64,000 nt of DNA, from contig OX243827.1 in NCBI GenBank assembly GCA_945859605.1, positions 992,501-1,056,500 of the forward strand, given 5' to 3'. Shown piece after piece: positions 9,778-19,355 of this stretch. Each line of letters begins with the position of its first letter. The first letter of the stretch is position 1. Source of the DNA: Lumbricus rubellus (Eukaryota; Annelida; Clitellata; Crassiclitellata; Lumbricidae). The position numbers and the translations under genes are program-made. The notes beneath the pieces were generated by a model. It worked only from the letters and a program-made list of their open reading frames with translations. It was not told the origin of the DNA and made no database searches.

Positions 9778-11625
9778 CTAGCAAAGGTCAATAATTAATT
9801 CGTCAGGTGGAGAAAAGCGATGACAAGAACAATGCTCCAGAAATTCCTTCTCAATTTCAAACATTTCATCGCATGTTCCGCATCCAAACGATTTTTGCAC
9901 AAACTGCTTTTCATCCTCAGGTGATTTCATTTTGTCAATGAAAACACATTCATGAAAACGACTTCTTGGAAGAGTTCTTGGCATTTCATTGCAGCCATGA
10001 GGCACTTTTCTTGGCAGACGTTCAAATGATTTAACAGCAACATCAGGATTGCTTAATCTTACGAATTGAACAGATTGATTAGCACTTGATTCCTTTTCCA
10101 GTTTAATGTCATCACGTGACTGTATTCCTAAGTTGTGTTCAGGTTGTTTAGTTGAATAATTGTGATCACTGTAAGGTATACTCCAATTGTGTTGCTTCTC
10201 ATTCATGTGAGATCTTCTGTGTTGCTTAAAATCTCTAAGTGATCTGAATCTTTTTTTACACATTTCACATATGTATTGTTTTTCATTAGTATGGCATCTC
10301 ATATGACGCTTTAGTTTACCCCTTAACTGTATCTGACATATCGGACATTTGAATGGTTTTTCACCAGAATGGCTTAACATGTGTGACTTCAAATTACCAC
10401 CTTGAGCAAATGATTTCTGACAAATTGGACATTTGTATGGTTTCTCGCCAGTATGTACGTACATCATGTGTACTTTCAGCGAACCAGATTCAGAAAATGA
10501 TTTCTGGCACATCTGGCACTTGTACGGTTTCTCCCCAGTATGGGTTCTCATTTGTCTTCTCAGATGACAACCTCTAGCAAATGATTTCTCACAAAGCTCA
10601 CATTTGTATCGTTTGTCACCAGTAAGTGTTCGTGTGCGTAAGACTTTCAGATGAACACCTTCAGGAATTATTTCTGACATAACTGGCATTTGAACATTAG
10701 TACTTGATTCCTTTTCCAGGTTATCATCATGTGACTGTATTCCTAAGTGGTATTCAGATTGTATGGTTGAAGAACGGCTAGCATGATAAGATTCAATCCA
10801 CTTGTGTTGCATCTCATTCATGTGAAATCTTTTGTGTTGCTTAAAATCTCTAAGTGATCTGAATGTGTTTTTACACATTTCACATATATATTGTTTTTCA
10901 TTAGTATGGCATCTCATATGACGCTTTAGCTGACTGCTTAACTCTATCTGACATATTGGACATTTGAATCTCTTTTCACCAGAATGGGTCATCATGTGCA
11001 ACTTCAAATTACTACATTGAGTAAATGATTTCTGACAAAGCGGACATTTGTATGGCTTCTCGCCAGTATGGCTCCTCATGTGTACTTTCAGCGAACCGCC
11101 TTCAGAAAATGATTTATGACACATCTGGCATTTGTACGGTTTTTCCCCAGTATGGTTTGTCATGTGTCTTTTCAGATGACTACCTCTACCAAATGATTTC
11201 TGACAAAGCTCACATTTGTATCGTTTGTCACCAGTATGGCTCCTCATGTGTAATTTCAGCTTTTCACCTGCACTAAATGACTTTTGGCACAACTGGCATT
11301 TGTACGGTTTCTCCCCAGTATGGGTTGTCATGTGTATTTTCAGATTACCACCTCTAGCAAATGATTTCTGACAAAGCTCACATTTGTGTGGTTTTTCACC
11401 AGTATGAGTTTTCATGTGTGCATTCAGATGACTAGCCTGAGTAAATGATTTCAGACATAACAGACATCTGTATGGTTTCTCACCATTGTGGGTTCTCATA
11501 TGCACTACCAGTTGATCACCACGAGGAAACGATTTCATGCATAACTTACATTTGTATGGTTTCTCACCAGTGCATGTTCTTGTGTGTACCTTCAAATGAA
11601 CACCTTCAGGAATGATTTCTGACAT
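9778..11625 (-). CDS. C2H2 zinc-finger protein, locus 2 (14 fingers, conserved C-terminal module)
   Basis: A 615-residue ORF. Nine fingers (about residues 20-265) are followed by an acidic linker with [20 protein letters not shown], five more fingers, and a C-terminal tail of about 120 residues. Finger 10 has Gln for its first His (RRQMRTH), and finger 11 has H-x4-H spacing. The tail ends in CVFIDKMKSPEDEK and a divergent C-x2-C-x12-H-x4-H finger (FGCGTCDEMFEIEKEF), which loci 3 and 4 share. The listed start (MSEIIPEG) is again inside a frameshift-derived linker, and upstream fingers are broken by stops, so either this Met is used or a spliced upstream exon exists. It is presumably a nuclear DNA-binding protein; its target is unknown. 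It looks the most intact of the three loci in this array. Confidence 0.85.
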   Translation of the reverse strand: MSEIIPEGVHLKVHTRTCTGEKPYKCKLCMKSFPRGDQLVVHMRTHNGEKPYRCLLCLKSFTQASHLNAHMKTHTGEKPHKCELCQKSFARGGNLKIHMTTHTGEKPYKCQLCQKSFSAGEKLKLHMRSHTGDKRYKCELCQKSFGRGSHLKRHMTNHTGEKPYKCQMCHKSFSEGGSLKVHMRSHTGEKPYKCPLCQKSFTQCSNLKLHMMTHSGEKRFKCPICQIELSSQLKRHMRCHTNEKQYICEMCKNTFRSLRDFKQHKRFHMNEMQHKWIESYHASRSSTIQSEYHLGIQSHDDNLEKESSTNVQMPVMSEIIPEGVHLKVLRTRTLTGDKRYKCELCEKSFARGCHLRRQMRTHTGEKPYKCQMCQKSFSESGSLKVHMMYVHTGEKPYKCPICQKSFAQGGNLKSHMLSHSGEKPFKCPICQIQLRGKLKRHMRCHTNEKQYICEMCKKRFRSLRDFKQHRRSHMNEKQHNWSIPYSDHNYSTKQPEHNLGIQSRDDIKLEKESSANQSVQFVRLSNPDVAVKSFERLPRKVPHGCNEMPRTLPRSRFHECVFIDKMKSPEDEKQFVQKSFGCGTCDEMFEIEKEFLEHCSCHRFSPPDELIIDLC

Positions 11626-12270
11626 ACTGACAATTGTATAGCTTCCCCGGGCCAGTATAAGTTCTCATGTGTGACTTGAGGTTACTGCCTTGAGTAAATA
11701 ATTTCTGACAAAACTGTCATTTGTATGGTTTCTCCTTATGTGTGCTTTCAGAACACCATAATATGACAATATATGACATTCATAAGGTTTTTCACTATCA
11801 TGATGCGTTATCACCTGTTTTCTCAAATCACAACCATGAGTAAATTATTTCTGAAAATTTTTATGATTTCTGTCCAATAGGCTTATGAGCTTCCACATGC
11901 ACAGTCAACCAACACGATTCAGTAAATGTTTTCCCATATAACTATAGTATTTGCACGGCTACTGTCTATTAACTTTTCTCACTCCAGGCGACATATTTTT
12001 ACGTTCAGCATACAATTTCTTAAGTAGTTGATGCTCCTGAGGTTATGACGAAAGCGAAATCACCAGGATATGCAAATAATTCTTAGCACAAGTCGCATAT
12101 TTGTGTCTTCTCTTCTGCATAAATTGAATAAGAAAGCCAACGATGTATTTGTAGATTTCTACTTTCTACTTTGGTAGATTCAAGAGAGGAATTTCACATT
12201 TTCAGCTCTCGTTTGCAGTTCTTCCGTGACAAAGTAAAAATTACTCACACAGGAAACAATAATCCGTTGG
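11626..12270 (-). pseudogene. Decayed 5' fingers upstream of locus 2
   Basis: Fragments of the CQKSF..H..H pattern are visible in shifting frames with stops (for example after 11,690 and 11,840). They are followed by the block conserved upstream of locus 1 (aggcgacatatttt, gttgatgctcctgaggtt). Confidence 0.5.
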
Positions 12271-12408
12271 TATGAAATAGTGAAGCGATATCACACCCTT
12301 GTGTTCTCCTTCAGTTGCAAATTAAATGATAAAAGAATTGATGGTTTAAATGCTGTAGACATATAATATGTCAAGCTTGTTATCTGACTTTAACTTCCAT
12401 CCTTCCAA

Positions 12409-12490
12409 AATGGCGAGCGATACTAGCTGCGTGTTCTAACGTAGTGGAAGCTGAATATATAACGCACGTTCCTGCCATCTTGTGAATATC
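12409..12490. promoter_or_regulatory. Candidate promoter module of locus 2
   Basis: AAAATGGCGAGCGAT at 12,409-12,423 and CTGCCATCTTGTGAATA at 12,474-12,490 match the paired sites upstream of loci 1 and 4. The first fits a YY1-type core and the second fits most of the reverse CTCF core. A conserved tract between 12,240 and 12,270 separates them from the gene body. Confidence 0.45.
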
Positions 12491-12951
12491 ATAAGATTCA
12501 ACACCAACATTATTAAAAATACTGTGGCTGGAGTCACTAGACGATTACTATAATAATATTAGCAATGGTTTTATTGACATGAAAGAGTCCAGTGGCAGTG
12601 CAGTGTTGACCGCAGAGCAGAACGTAAAATTCTTAGTGATAGGCCTAAATCTGTAAAACCCAGAGAGAGTTTAAAATACAATAAGAAGAAAGCTTCGTTT
12701 TAGGGTTAGTTTATGGGATGTTGTCTTGTGGTGCAAAACCAATGAGTCTACAATTAACTTTGAAGAACTTTGCTGAAATAAAATTTCTTAATGCGATGAA
12801 CTATGACGACATATGTAGCCTAGGATTGTAAACCGTCCACACTGATCAAGTATTTCAAGAAACTAGGCTACATGTATTGTAGGCCTAGACTTAGAAACGG
12901 CATATAATGTAAGAGATCAAGCGATTACACGTAATGAAGTGCAATGTAGGC

Positions 12952-13303
12952 CAGAGGCGGATACAGACATTTTCGACCAGGGGGGGGGAATTTTCGGTGA
13001 TCTTTGTCAGAAAAAATCTGATGACCTTTTTAGGCATTTGCATGAAATGTCTGGAAAATATAAAAATTTTGCCTGCAAAAAAAACTGATGACTTTTTTTA
13101 AGTCATCTGGTCTTAATCTCTTAGAAATATTATGTTATGACAATGTCATCTCTAGTCGTATGCTACATTTTCTCTCTCGCCTTATTCCGCTGCATTGCTA
13201 ATTAGGCTAAAGCTTGTTGAAACTAAACTTGGGGCCACCGTCCCATTCACCTTGAAATGGGGTGGGGTTGCATCGCCAGAATGCCGGCGTGGATCCACCC
13301 CTG
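12952..13303. mobile_element. Short hAT-like element (352 bp)
   Basis: Ends are CAGAGGCGGATACAG and, inverted, CAGGGGTGGATCCACG. Flanks are atgtaggc (12,944-12,951) and atgaaggc (13,304-13,311), an 8-bp target duplication with one mismatch. It is non-coding, with a G run near the left end as in the other hAT-like copies here. Confidence 0.75.
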
Positions 13304-13390
13304 ATGAAGGCTTAATTAGCAATAGTAGGCCTATTATGACCGCTACAACCATGCCCATTCAGCACCGCTCCGAGTGCGAGGAGCGGTGAA

Positions 13391-13545
13391 ATTTCTCCAC
13401 CCTGCGATGATCTCTCCCATCTCGATCGTTTTCTACTTTCTTTGTGAGTGCGAAGAGCACTCACAAAGAAATAGGCCTAGGCCTATTATGATAAGAAAAG
13501 TAGAAAACGATCGAGATAGGAGAGGTCATCGTAGGGTGGAAAAAT
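13391..13545. repeat. Imperfect palindrome of ~155 bp with an inner hairpin
   Basis: ttctccaccctgcgatgatc on the left is matched, inverted, by gtcatcgtagggtggaaaaa on the right. Both arms contain a cgatcgttttctac core. A smaller hairpin (ctttgtgagtg..cactcacaaag) lies near 13,439-13,470. It is probably a foldback-type miniature element. Confidence 0.75.
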
Positions 13546-13672
13546 TGATATTCCATAAGGCTGGCCCAGCCGCCCAGTGATGTCAAAAGAGTGGACTTGA
13601 CTTGACTTACTTGACTTATGGCTTTGACGATGCTTTCGCACGTGACAGCCGCCCAGCTATGGAAAATCTCCA

Positions 13673-13673
<1 letters not shown>

Positions 13674-13745
<72 letters not shown>
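13674..13745. repeat. (CT)n microsatellite
   Basis: About 35 uninterrupted CT dinucleotides. Confidence 0.98.
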
Positions 13746-13748
<3 letters not shown>

Positions 13749-14157
13749 CTTTGTGTGTAGCCTCCTGTATGGACCAATTAACCCATCATCTCCCGACAGT
13801 CCTCACGTATCATGTCGACCCATCTCTTCTTTGGTCTTCCGTTTTTTTTTTCTTTTTCCATGCACATGTCCGTTGACAGCTTTTTTCGGGTATCTCTCAT
13901 TTCACATGAATAATAATGGTCTTAGCACGACGGACAAACAAAACAAGGTAGACTTGTCCAGAGAAAGGCAAGTAGACAAGGAAGAACGGGTAACGGAACA
14001 TCCCGCTCCAGCGACTACAGGGAACGGAACAGACGACTCATAATCACATTGAACGATCTCCAAACGACCACAGGTATAGGAGCTGGGTCATAGGTTAAGC
14101 AATAAGGTATCGGGTTTAATTACCCATCATCGTATTGCGCCCCATGTGCACGTAGCC

Positions 14158-14159
<2 letters not shown>

Positions 14160-14198
<39 letters not shown>
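14160..14198. repeat. (CA)n microsatellite
   Basis: About 19 CA dinucleotides. Confidence 0.97.
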
Positions 14199-14202
<4 letters not shown>

Positions 14203-15117
14203 TCACACATACAAGCATGCATACACAGAATCGAAAAAACCAGAGAGCGTGAAGACATGAAGGCAAACTAATCATTGAGCGTGAATCCCTAAAGGCGAAC
14301 CAATCAGAAAGCGAGAAGGCCTAGAGCCCTAGAAGCTGGCCAATCATGGAGCGAGAATGAAAGATAGATAGAATACATATAAATATTTTTGAACTCCACT
14401 CATTCAATGCCTTCATTCTTGTATATATTGTCTAAAATTTTAGATTTTCATTATGCAAAAATGCATTATCTCCTCAAATATTTAATTCAACAAGCAATAC
14501 CTATTAACATATTTTGATCATTTAATTGACAAAGATGCAAGAAATGCTCTATATTTCATTACACAGGCATTACATTTTCTTAGTCTAATCTTTTAATACT
14601 CATAAATAATAGGCCTAGAAATGATAAATATTTCATTCCACATTCTTCTTGTATTTTAAGCTTTTATTCCATAAAAATACATGAATTATATACACTCGGA
14701 AATTGATGCATAGCAAACATCTTCGTACGTGTAGTTCGTGCAGATAGATTGGAAATGTAACCATCCCGTTTTCAAACAGTTCAACTGTGAACCGAATATT
14801 TTACAGTATAAGCTTACACGAACGCTAATAAACCTTTTTTTCGGAAATTAAGTAAACTTTAAGTGTTTAACAATGTCGCATGGACACACGTATATTTTGG
14901 CATCTTAGACACGAGGTAGCCTACTTATAGGTGAACCTTGTGAATACCGAACAGGCGTATACCTTATGGCGAAATAGTTCTACAATTAGGTCGAAACCTA
15001 AGATTTATCTCTCCCTATATCTGCACAGTAATAGACAATCCCATGTATGTAAAGTCACGACTGTTTCTTTGTCTTGTCGCAATCGTCAAATACATGCTGT
15101 TTGTTGCAAATGATAAA
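14199..15117 (-). other. 3' flank / probable 3' UTR of locus 3
   Basis: No ORF of interest. From about 14,690 to 15,117 it aligns by eye with 48,440-48,878, the 3' flank of locus 4 (shared ctcggaaatt, ttcgtac, ccgaacag). Conservation that stops at the stop codon side of both genes suggests a 3' UTR or a segmental duplication that includes it. The left part has loosely repeated gagcgtgaa/ccaatca motifs near 14,245-14,360. Confidence 0.45.
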
Positions 15118-17025
15118 TCACCATTGGTCTGTAAATAATCCGTCAGGTGGAGAAAAGCGATGGCTAGAACAATGCTCCAGAAATTCCTTCTCAATTTCAA
15201 ACATTCCATCGCATATACCGCATCCAAACGATTTATCCAGTACCGATTTTTCATCATCAGGTGATTTCATTTCTTCAATAAAAACACATTCACCAATGCA
15301 ACATTTTTTAAGTGGACTTGCCATAATATCTTTGCAGGGATGAGACACCTTCCTTGAAATACATTCAAATGGTTTAATTTCGATAGCATCAGCAATGCTT
15401 AATCTTTGGAAAAGAAGAGACAGATCAGCAGTTGATTCCTTTTCCAGTTCATCATCCTGAAACTGTATTCCTGCATGTGGTTCAAGATGTTTAGTTGAAG
15501 AACTGCTGTCATGATAAGGCTTACTGCACGTACACTGCATATCATACGTATGATGTCCTCTCTGTTGACACTTGCATGGGTTATCGCCAGTATGGGTTGT
15601 GATGTGTCTTTTCAGATGACCAACATAAGTAAATGATTTCTGACATAATTGACATTTGTATGGTTTCTCTCCTGTATGGGTTTTTATGTGTATTTTCAGA
15701 TTGCAACTCAGACCAAATGATTTCAGACATAACTGGCATTTGCACGTATGCTCCCCACTATGGGCGCTCAGGTGAATTTTCAGATCACAGCCTTGAGTAA
15801 ATGAGTTCTGACATAACTGACCATTGTTTGGCTTCTCCCATGTATGGGTCCTTGTGTGTCTCTTCAGATCACCATATTGAGTAAACGATTTCTGACATAA
15901 ATCACAACTGTATTGTTTCCTCCCAGTATGGGTTCTAGTGTGTGTCTTCAGATTACTACAGTCTGCGAATGATTTCTGACAAAATTGACATATGTATGGT
16001 TTCTCTCCTGTATGGGTTCTGATGTGTCTATTCAGATGACCACCATTAGTAAATGATTTCTGACATAGCTGACATTGGTATGGTTTATTTCCTGTGTGGG
16101 TTTTTATGTGTTTTTTCCGATAACAACCCAGACCAAATGATTTCAGACATAACTGGCATTGGCATGTATTCTCCCCACTAGGGGTGCTGAGCTGAAATTT
16201 CTTATCACAACCTTGAGTAAATAATTCCTGAAATAACTGACATTTGTTTGGTTTCTCCCATGTATGGGTCCTTGTGTGATTCTTAAGATCGCCATATTGA
16301 GTAAACGATTTCTGACATAAATCACAACTGTATGTTTTCCTCCCAGTATGGGTTCTAATGTGTGTCTTCAGGTTACTACAGTCAGTGAATGATTTCTGAC
16401 AAAATTGACATTTGTATGGTTTCTCGCCAGTATGGGTTTTTATGTGTACTTTCAGATTGAAACCCAAATCAAATGATTTCTGACATAACTGACAATTGTA
16501 TCGATTCTCCAGATTATGGGCTCTCGTGTGTACTTTCAGTTCACCACCTTGAGTAAATGATTTCTGACATAACTCACATTTGTATGGTTTCTCTCCTGTA
16601 TGGATTCTTGTGTGTCTCTTCACATCACCATATTGAGTAAATGATTTCCGACATAACTCACATTTGTATGGTTTATTCCCAGTATGAGTGCTCACGTGTC
16701 TCTTCAGATGACTACGGTCAGCGAATGATTTCTGGCATAACTGACATTTGTATGGTTTCTCGCCAGTATGAATTCTTTCCAGGTGAAAACCAGAAGTAAA
16801 TGATTTATGACATAATTGACATTTGTATGGTTTCTCGCCAGTATGGGTTCTTATGTGTACTTTCAGATTGGAAACCCCAGCAAATGATTTCTGACAAAAC
16901 TCACATTTGTAACTTGGTTTCTCCCGTGTATGAGTTTTCATGTGTCCTTTGAGACGAACAAAGTCAGTGAATGATTTCTGGCATAACTGGCATTTTGGCG
17001 TTTTCTCCCCAGGATGAGTTTCCAT
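15118..17025 (-). CDS. C2H2 zinc-finger protein, locus 3 (about 17 fingers, conserved C-terminal module)
   Basis: A 635-residue ORF. About 17 tandem fingers occupy residues 10-490, mostly CQLCQKSF types with TGEKPYK linkers. Finger 3 is short. One finger is ruined (CQLFQELF..FQLSTP) and another has lost its first Cys (NNGQLCQ). Five-finger blocks repeat with a 420-bp period (15,715 versus 16,135). The C-terminal ~130 residues hold the family module: FECISRK, CVFIEEMKSPDDEK and an atypical finger (FGCGICDGMFEIEKEF..HCSSH). An in-frame stop lies four codons upstream of the listed Met, so the ORF starts there unless a 5' exon is spliced on. It is presumably a nuclear, sequence-specific DNA-binding protein with unknown target. 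No effector domain is recognised. Confidence 0.85.
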   Translation of the reverse strand: METHPGEKTPKCQLCQKSFTDFVRLKGHMKTHTREKPSYKCEFCQKSFAGVSNLKVHIRTHTGEKPYKCQLCHKSFTSGFHLERIHTGEKPYKCQLCQKSFADRSHLKRHVSTHTGNKPYKCELCRKSFTQYGDVKRHTRIHTGEKPYKCELCQKSFTQGGELKVHTRAHNLENRYNCQLCQKSFDLGFNLKVHIKTHTGEKPYKCQFCQKSFTDCSNLKTHIRTHTGRKTYSCDLCQKSFTQYGDLKNHTRTHTWEKPNKCQLFQELFTQGCDKKFQLSTPSGENTCQCQLCLKSFGLGCYRKKHIKTHTGNKPYQCQLCQKSFTNGGHLNRHIRTHTGEKPYICQFCQKSFADCSNLKTHTRTHTGRKQYSCDLCQKSFTQYGDLKRHTRTHTWEKPNNGQLCQNSFTQGCDLKIHLSAHSGEHTCKCQLCLKSFGLSCNLKIHIKTHTGEKPYKCQLCQKSFTYVGHLKRHITTHTGDNPCKCQQRGHHTYDMQCTCSKPYHDSSSSTKHLEPHAGIQFQDDELEKESTADLSLLFQRLSIADAIEIKPFECISRKVSHPCKDIMASPLKKCCIGECVFIEEMKSPDDEKSVLDKSFGCGICDGMFEIEKEFLEHCSSHRFSPPDGLFTDQW

Positions 17026-17820
17026 TATATTTTGTCACAGTTAACCAATGTGATTTAGAAAATGTTTTCCCATGTGACTGGCATTTACTATGTTGCTCTA
17101 TATAATGTTTTTTCTAACCGCAACTGTCAAAATTTCATCCTGAGCATATGATTTTCGAAATAATCGATGATAATGGACTTTCACAAAATTTAGTTGTCAT
17201 GTTCGCATGCAAAACACTGGAATATAATCAAACGATGCGTCACACATTATGGCCATTTTTGTCGTTCTTCAGCATAAGGCAGTATTATGAAATAAATGCA
17301 TTTATAAATAATTTCTGCTTTGCTTGATACAAGTGCAACTTTTTACATTTTACATTCTCATCAGCAGTTTCTTTATAATAAAAGTAATAAAATGAGACAC
17401 TGCTAACGGAGAAAGCAGTTATCCGAACATCCAGCACTTTTGCAATTAAATAAGAGAAATGAATATGTGAGAAAGGAATTATCCTCTGGGAATAAATGTT
17501 GAAGCCATCAATGTCTGTAAAATAGCAAAACCTTTTGTTACACTTTCAGAAGCAATGTGAACCAATCAAGAAATAGTTGATGCAAACAAGAAGCTGAGGA
17601 AAAAATAATCACTCTAGTGTTGTCCTCGATGTATAGATCAATGACAAGAAGGCCTGAAATAACTAATAGTTCTGAGACTAATAATTGTAAAGTTGTTCGT
17701 CTTGGTGCGTTTTAGAAACGTGAATACCGACACCTATTAAAACGCAGAACACCAACAAGCCAATATCTCAATAAAAGTCTGCATTGAGACCCAAACAATA
17801 ATTCATCGTTGTTTCATAAC
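17026..17820. other. 5' flank of locus 3
   Basis: 17,030-17,420 retains weak similarity to the 5' blocks of the other loci (finger remnants and the ttttacattttacattctc tract). The paired AAAATGGCG/CTGCCATCT sites found upstream of loci 1, 2 and 4 are not seen here. Nothing else is recognised. Confidence 0.4.
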
Positions 17821-18940
17821 GGTGTCACGACAAGTGGTTCACCGACAACTGGTTCAACGACAACGGGTTCAAGACAATTGGTACAATATTATTGACCCAC
17901 CAACACATGGTGAAGGGAAGCTGGATGAAGGTTTCTTATAGGTGAAATAGAAGCTTGATTGGGAAAAATAACGATTGAGAAATGGATGCCTGATTCATGT
18001 TGAAATACATGAACGAAAATCATCAATCCAGCTCCTATTTATCAAGCATTCTATTTATTAATCTAGCTTTGATTTCCGATACAAAATACCATTATCCAGC
18101 TTCCATTTCACGAGGGTTTTTCATCAATCCAATTAAATTTTTCCTGCATCTTTTTCGTCAATCCAGCTTCCATTTTACATGTAAAAGAACCTTCATCCAG
18201 CTTCCATTTCTCAAGCGTTTTCATCAATCCAGCTTCCATTTCAGCTATAAAATATGTCCTTATCTAGCTTCTATTTCTCTTGCGTTTTTCGTCAATCCAG
18301 CTTCTATTTCACCTGTAGAAGAACCTTCATCCAGCATCCATTTATCGTGCGTTTTTTGTCAATCCAGCTTTCATTTCAGCCATGAAATGCCGCATAACTG
18401 GGAACAGCGATCCCAGATTACAAAATTAAATAAATAGATGTCCAGCTGAGAAGGCTTTAAACATGATGTGTGGTGAAATAGAAGGTGGATTGTTGAAAAC
18501 TGTTTGATTGATGGACGCTTGATAAAAGAAAGCTGGATAAACTGCATTCCAACTTAAATGGAAGCTGGATGCATGCTGAAATACATCACTGAAATCAACA
18601 ATCCAGTTTCCATTTTTCAAGTTTAATTTTCGTCAATCCAGTTTCTATTTCACCTATAAGGACCCTTCATCCAGCATCCACTTCGCAAGCATTTTAATTA
18701 ATCCATCTTCCATTTAAATTATTATGCTCATCATCCAGGTTCTATTTCTCAACCGTTCAATTCATCAATCCAGCTTCTATTTCAGATCTAAATTTACCTT
18801 CATCCAGCTTATATTTCACTTGCGTTTTTTCATCAATCCACCTTCATTTCACCTGTAAAAGGTCTTCATCCAGCTTCCATTTCTCAAGTGCTTTCTCATT
18901 ATTCCGGCTTCTATTTCGGTGGACCAGCTGGTCGTTTTAT
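17821..18940. mobile_element. Foldback (TU-like) element, copy 4, invaded by another element
   Basis: Starts GGTGTCACGACAAGTGG with 15-bp-type repeats (CGACAACTGGTTCAA), then long runs of CAATCCAGCTTCYATTTC and their inverses. From 18,389 it is interrupted by a different element. A right arm ending in the expected GACACC was not found. Confidence 0.55.
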
Positions 18941-19355
18941 AAGTGTGGAGTGCAAAAGAAATAGTAAACGTGTATTTTAGAATGGTAAATTACTCGCTCA
19001 TCTTCGCTTGCTGCAGCATTGTTATTTTTAATCAATCCAACTTCTAGTTTGGCGAGAATTCTTCTCATCGATCCAGCTTCCGCTTAGGCAAGAATTATTT
19101 AGATAAATCCCGTTTCTATTTCGTCAGCAAGTATTTTTCATCAATATAACTTTTATTTAATTTAAAATTATTGCTCGTCACTCCAGCTTCGATTTCAACG
19201 AGATCGTTTTCATAAATCCCACTTCGATTTTAGTAAAAATTAATTTAATCAATCCGACTTCTATTTAGAAAGGACTCTTTTCGTCAATCCAACTGGTACT
19301 CGACTAAATTTACTGAAACCTTTGCAATGGCGAATAATTTACCATACAGGGTACT

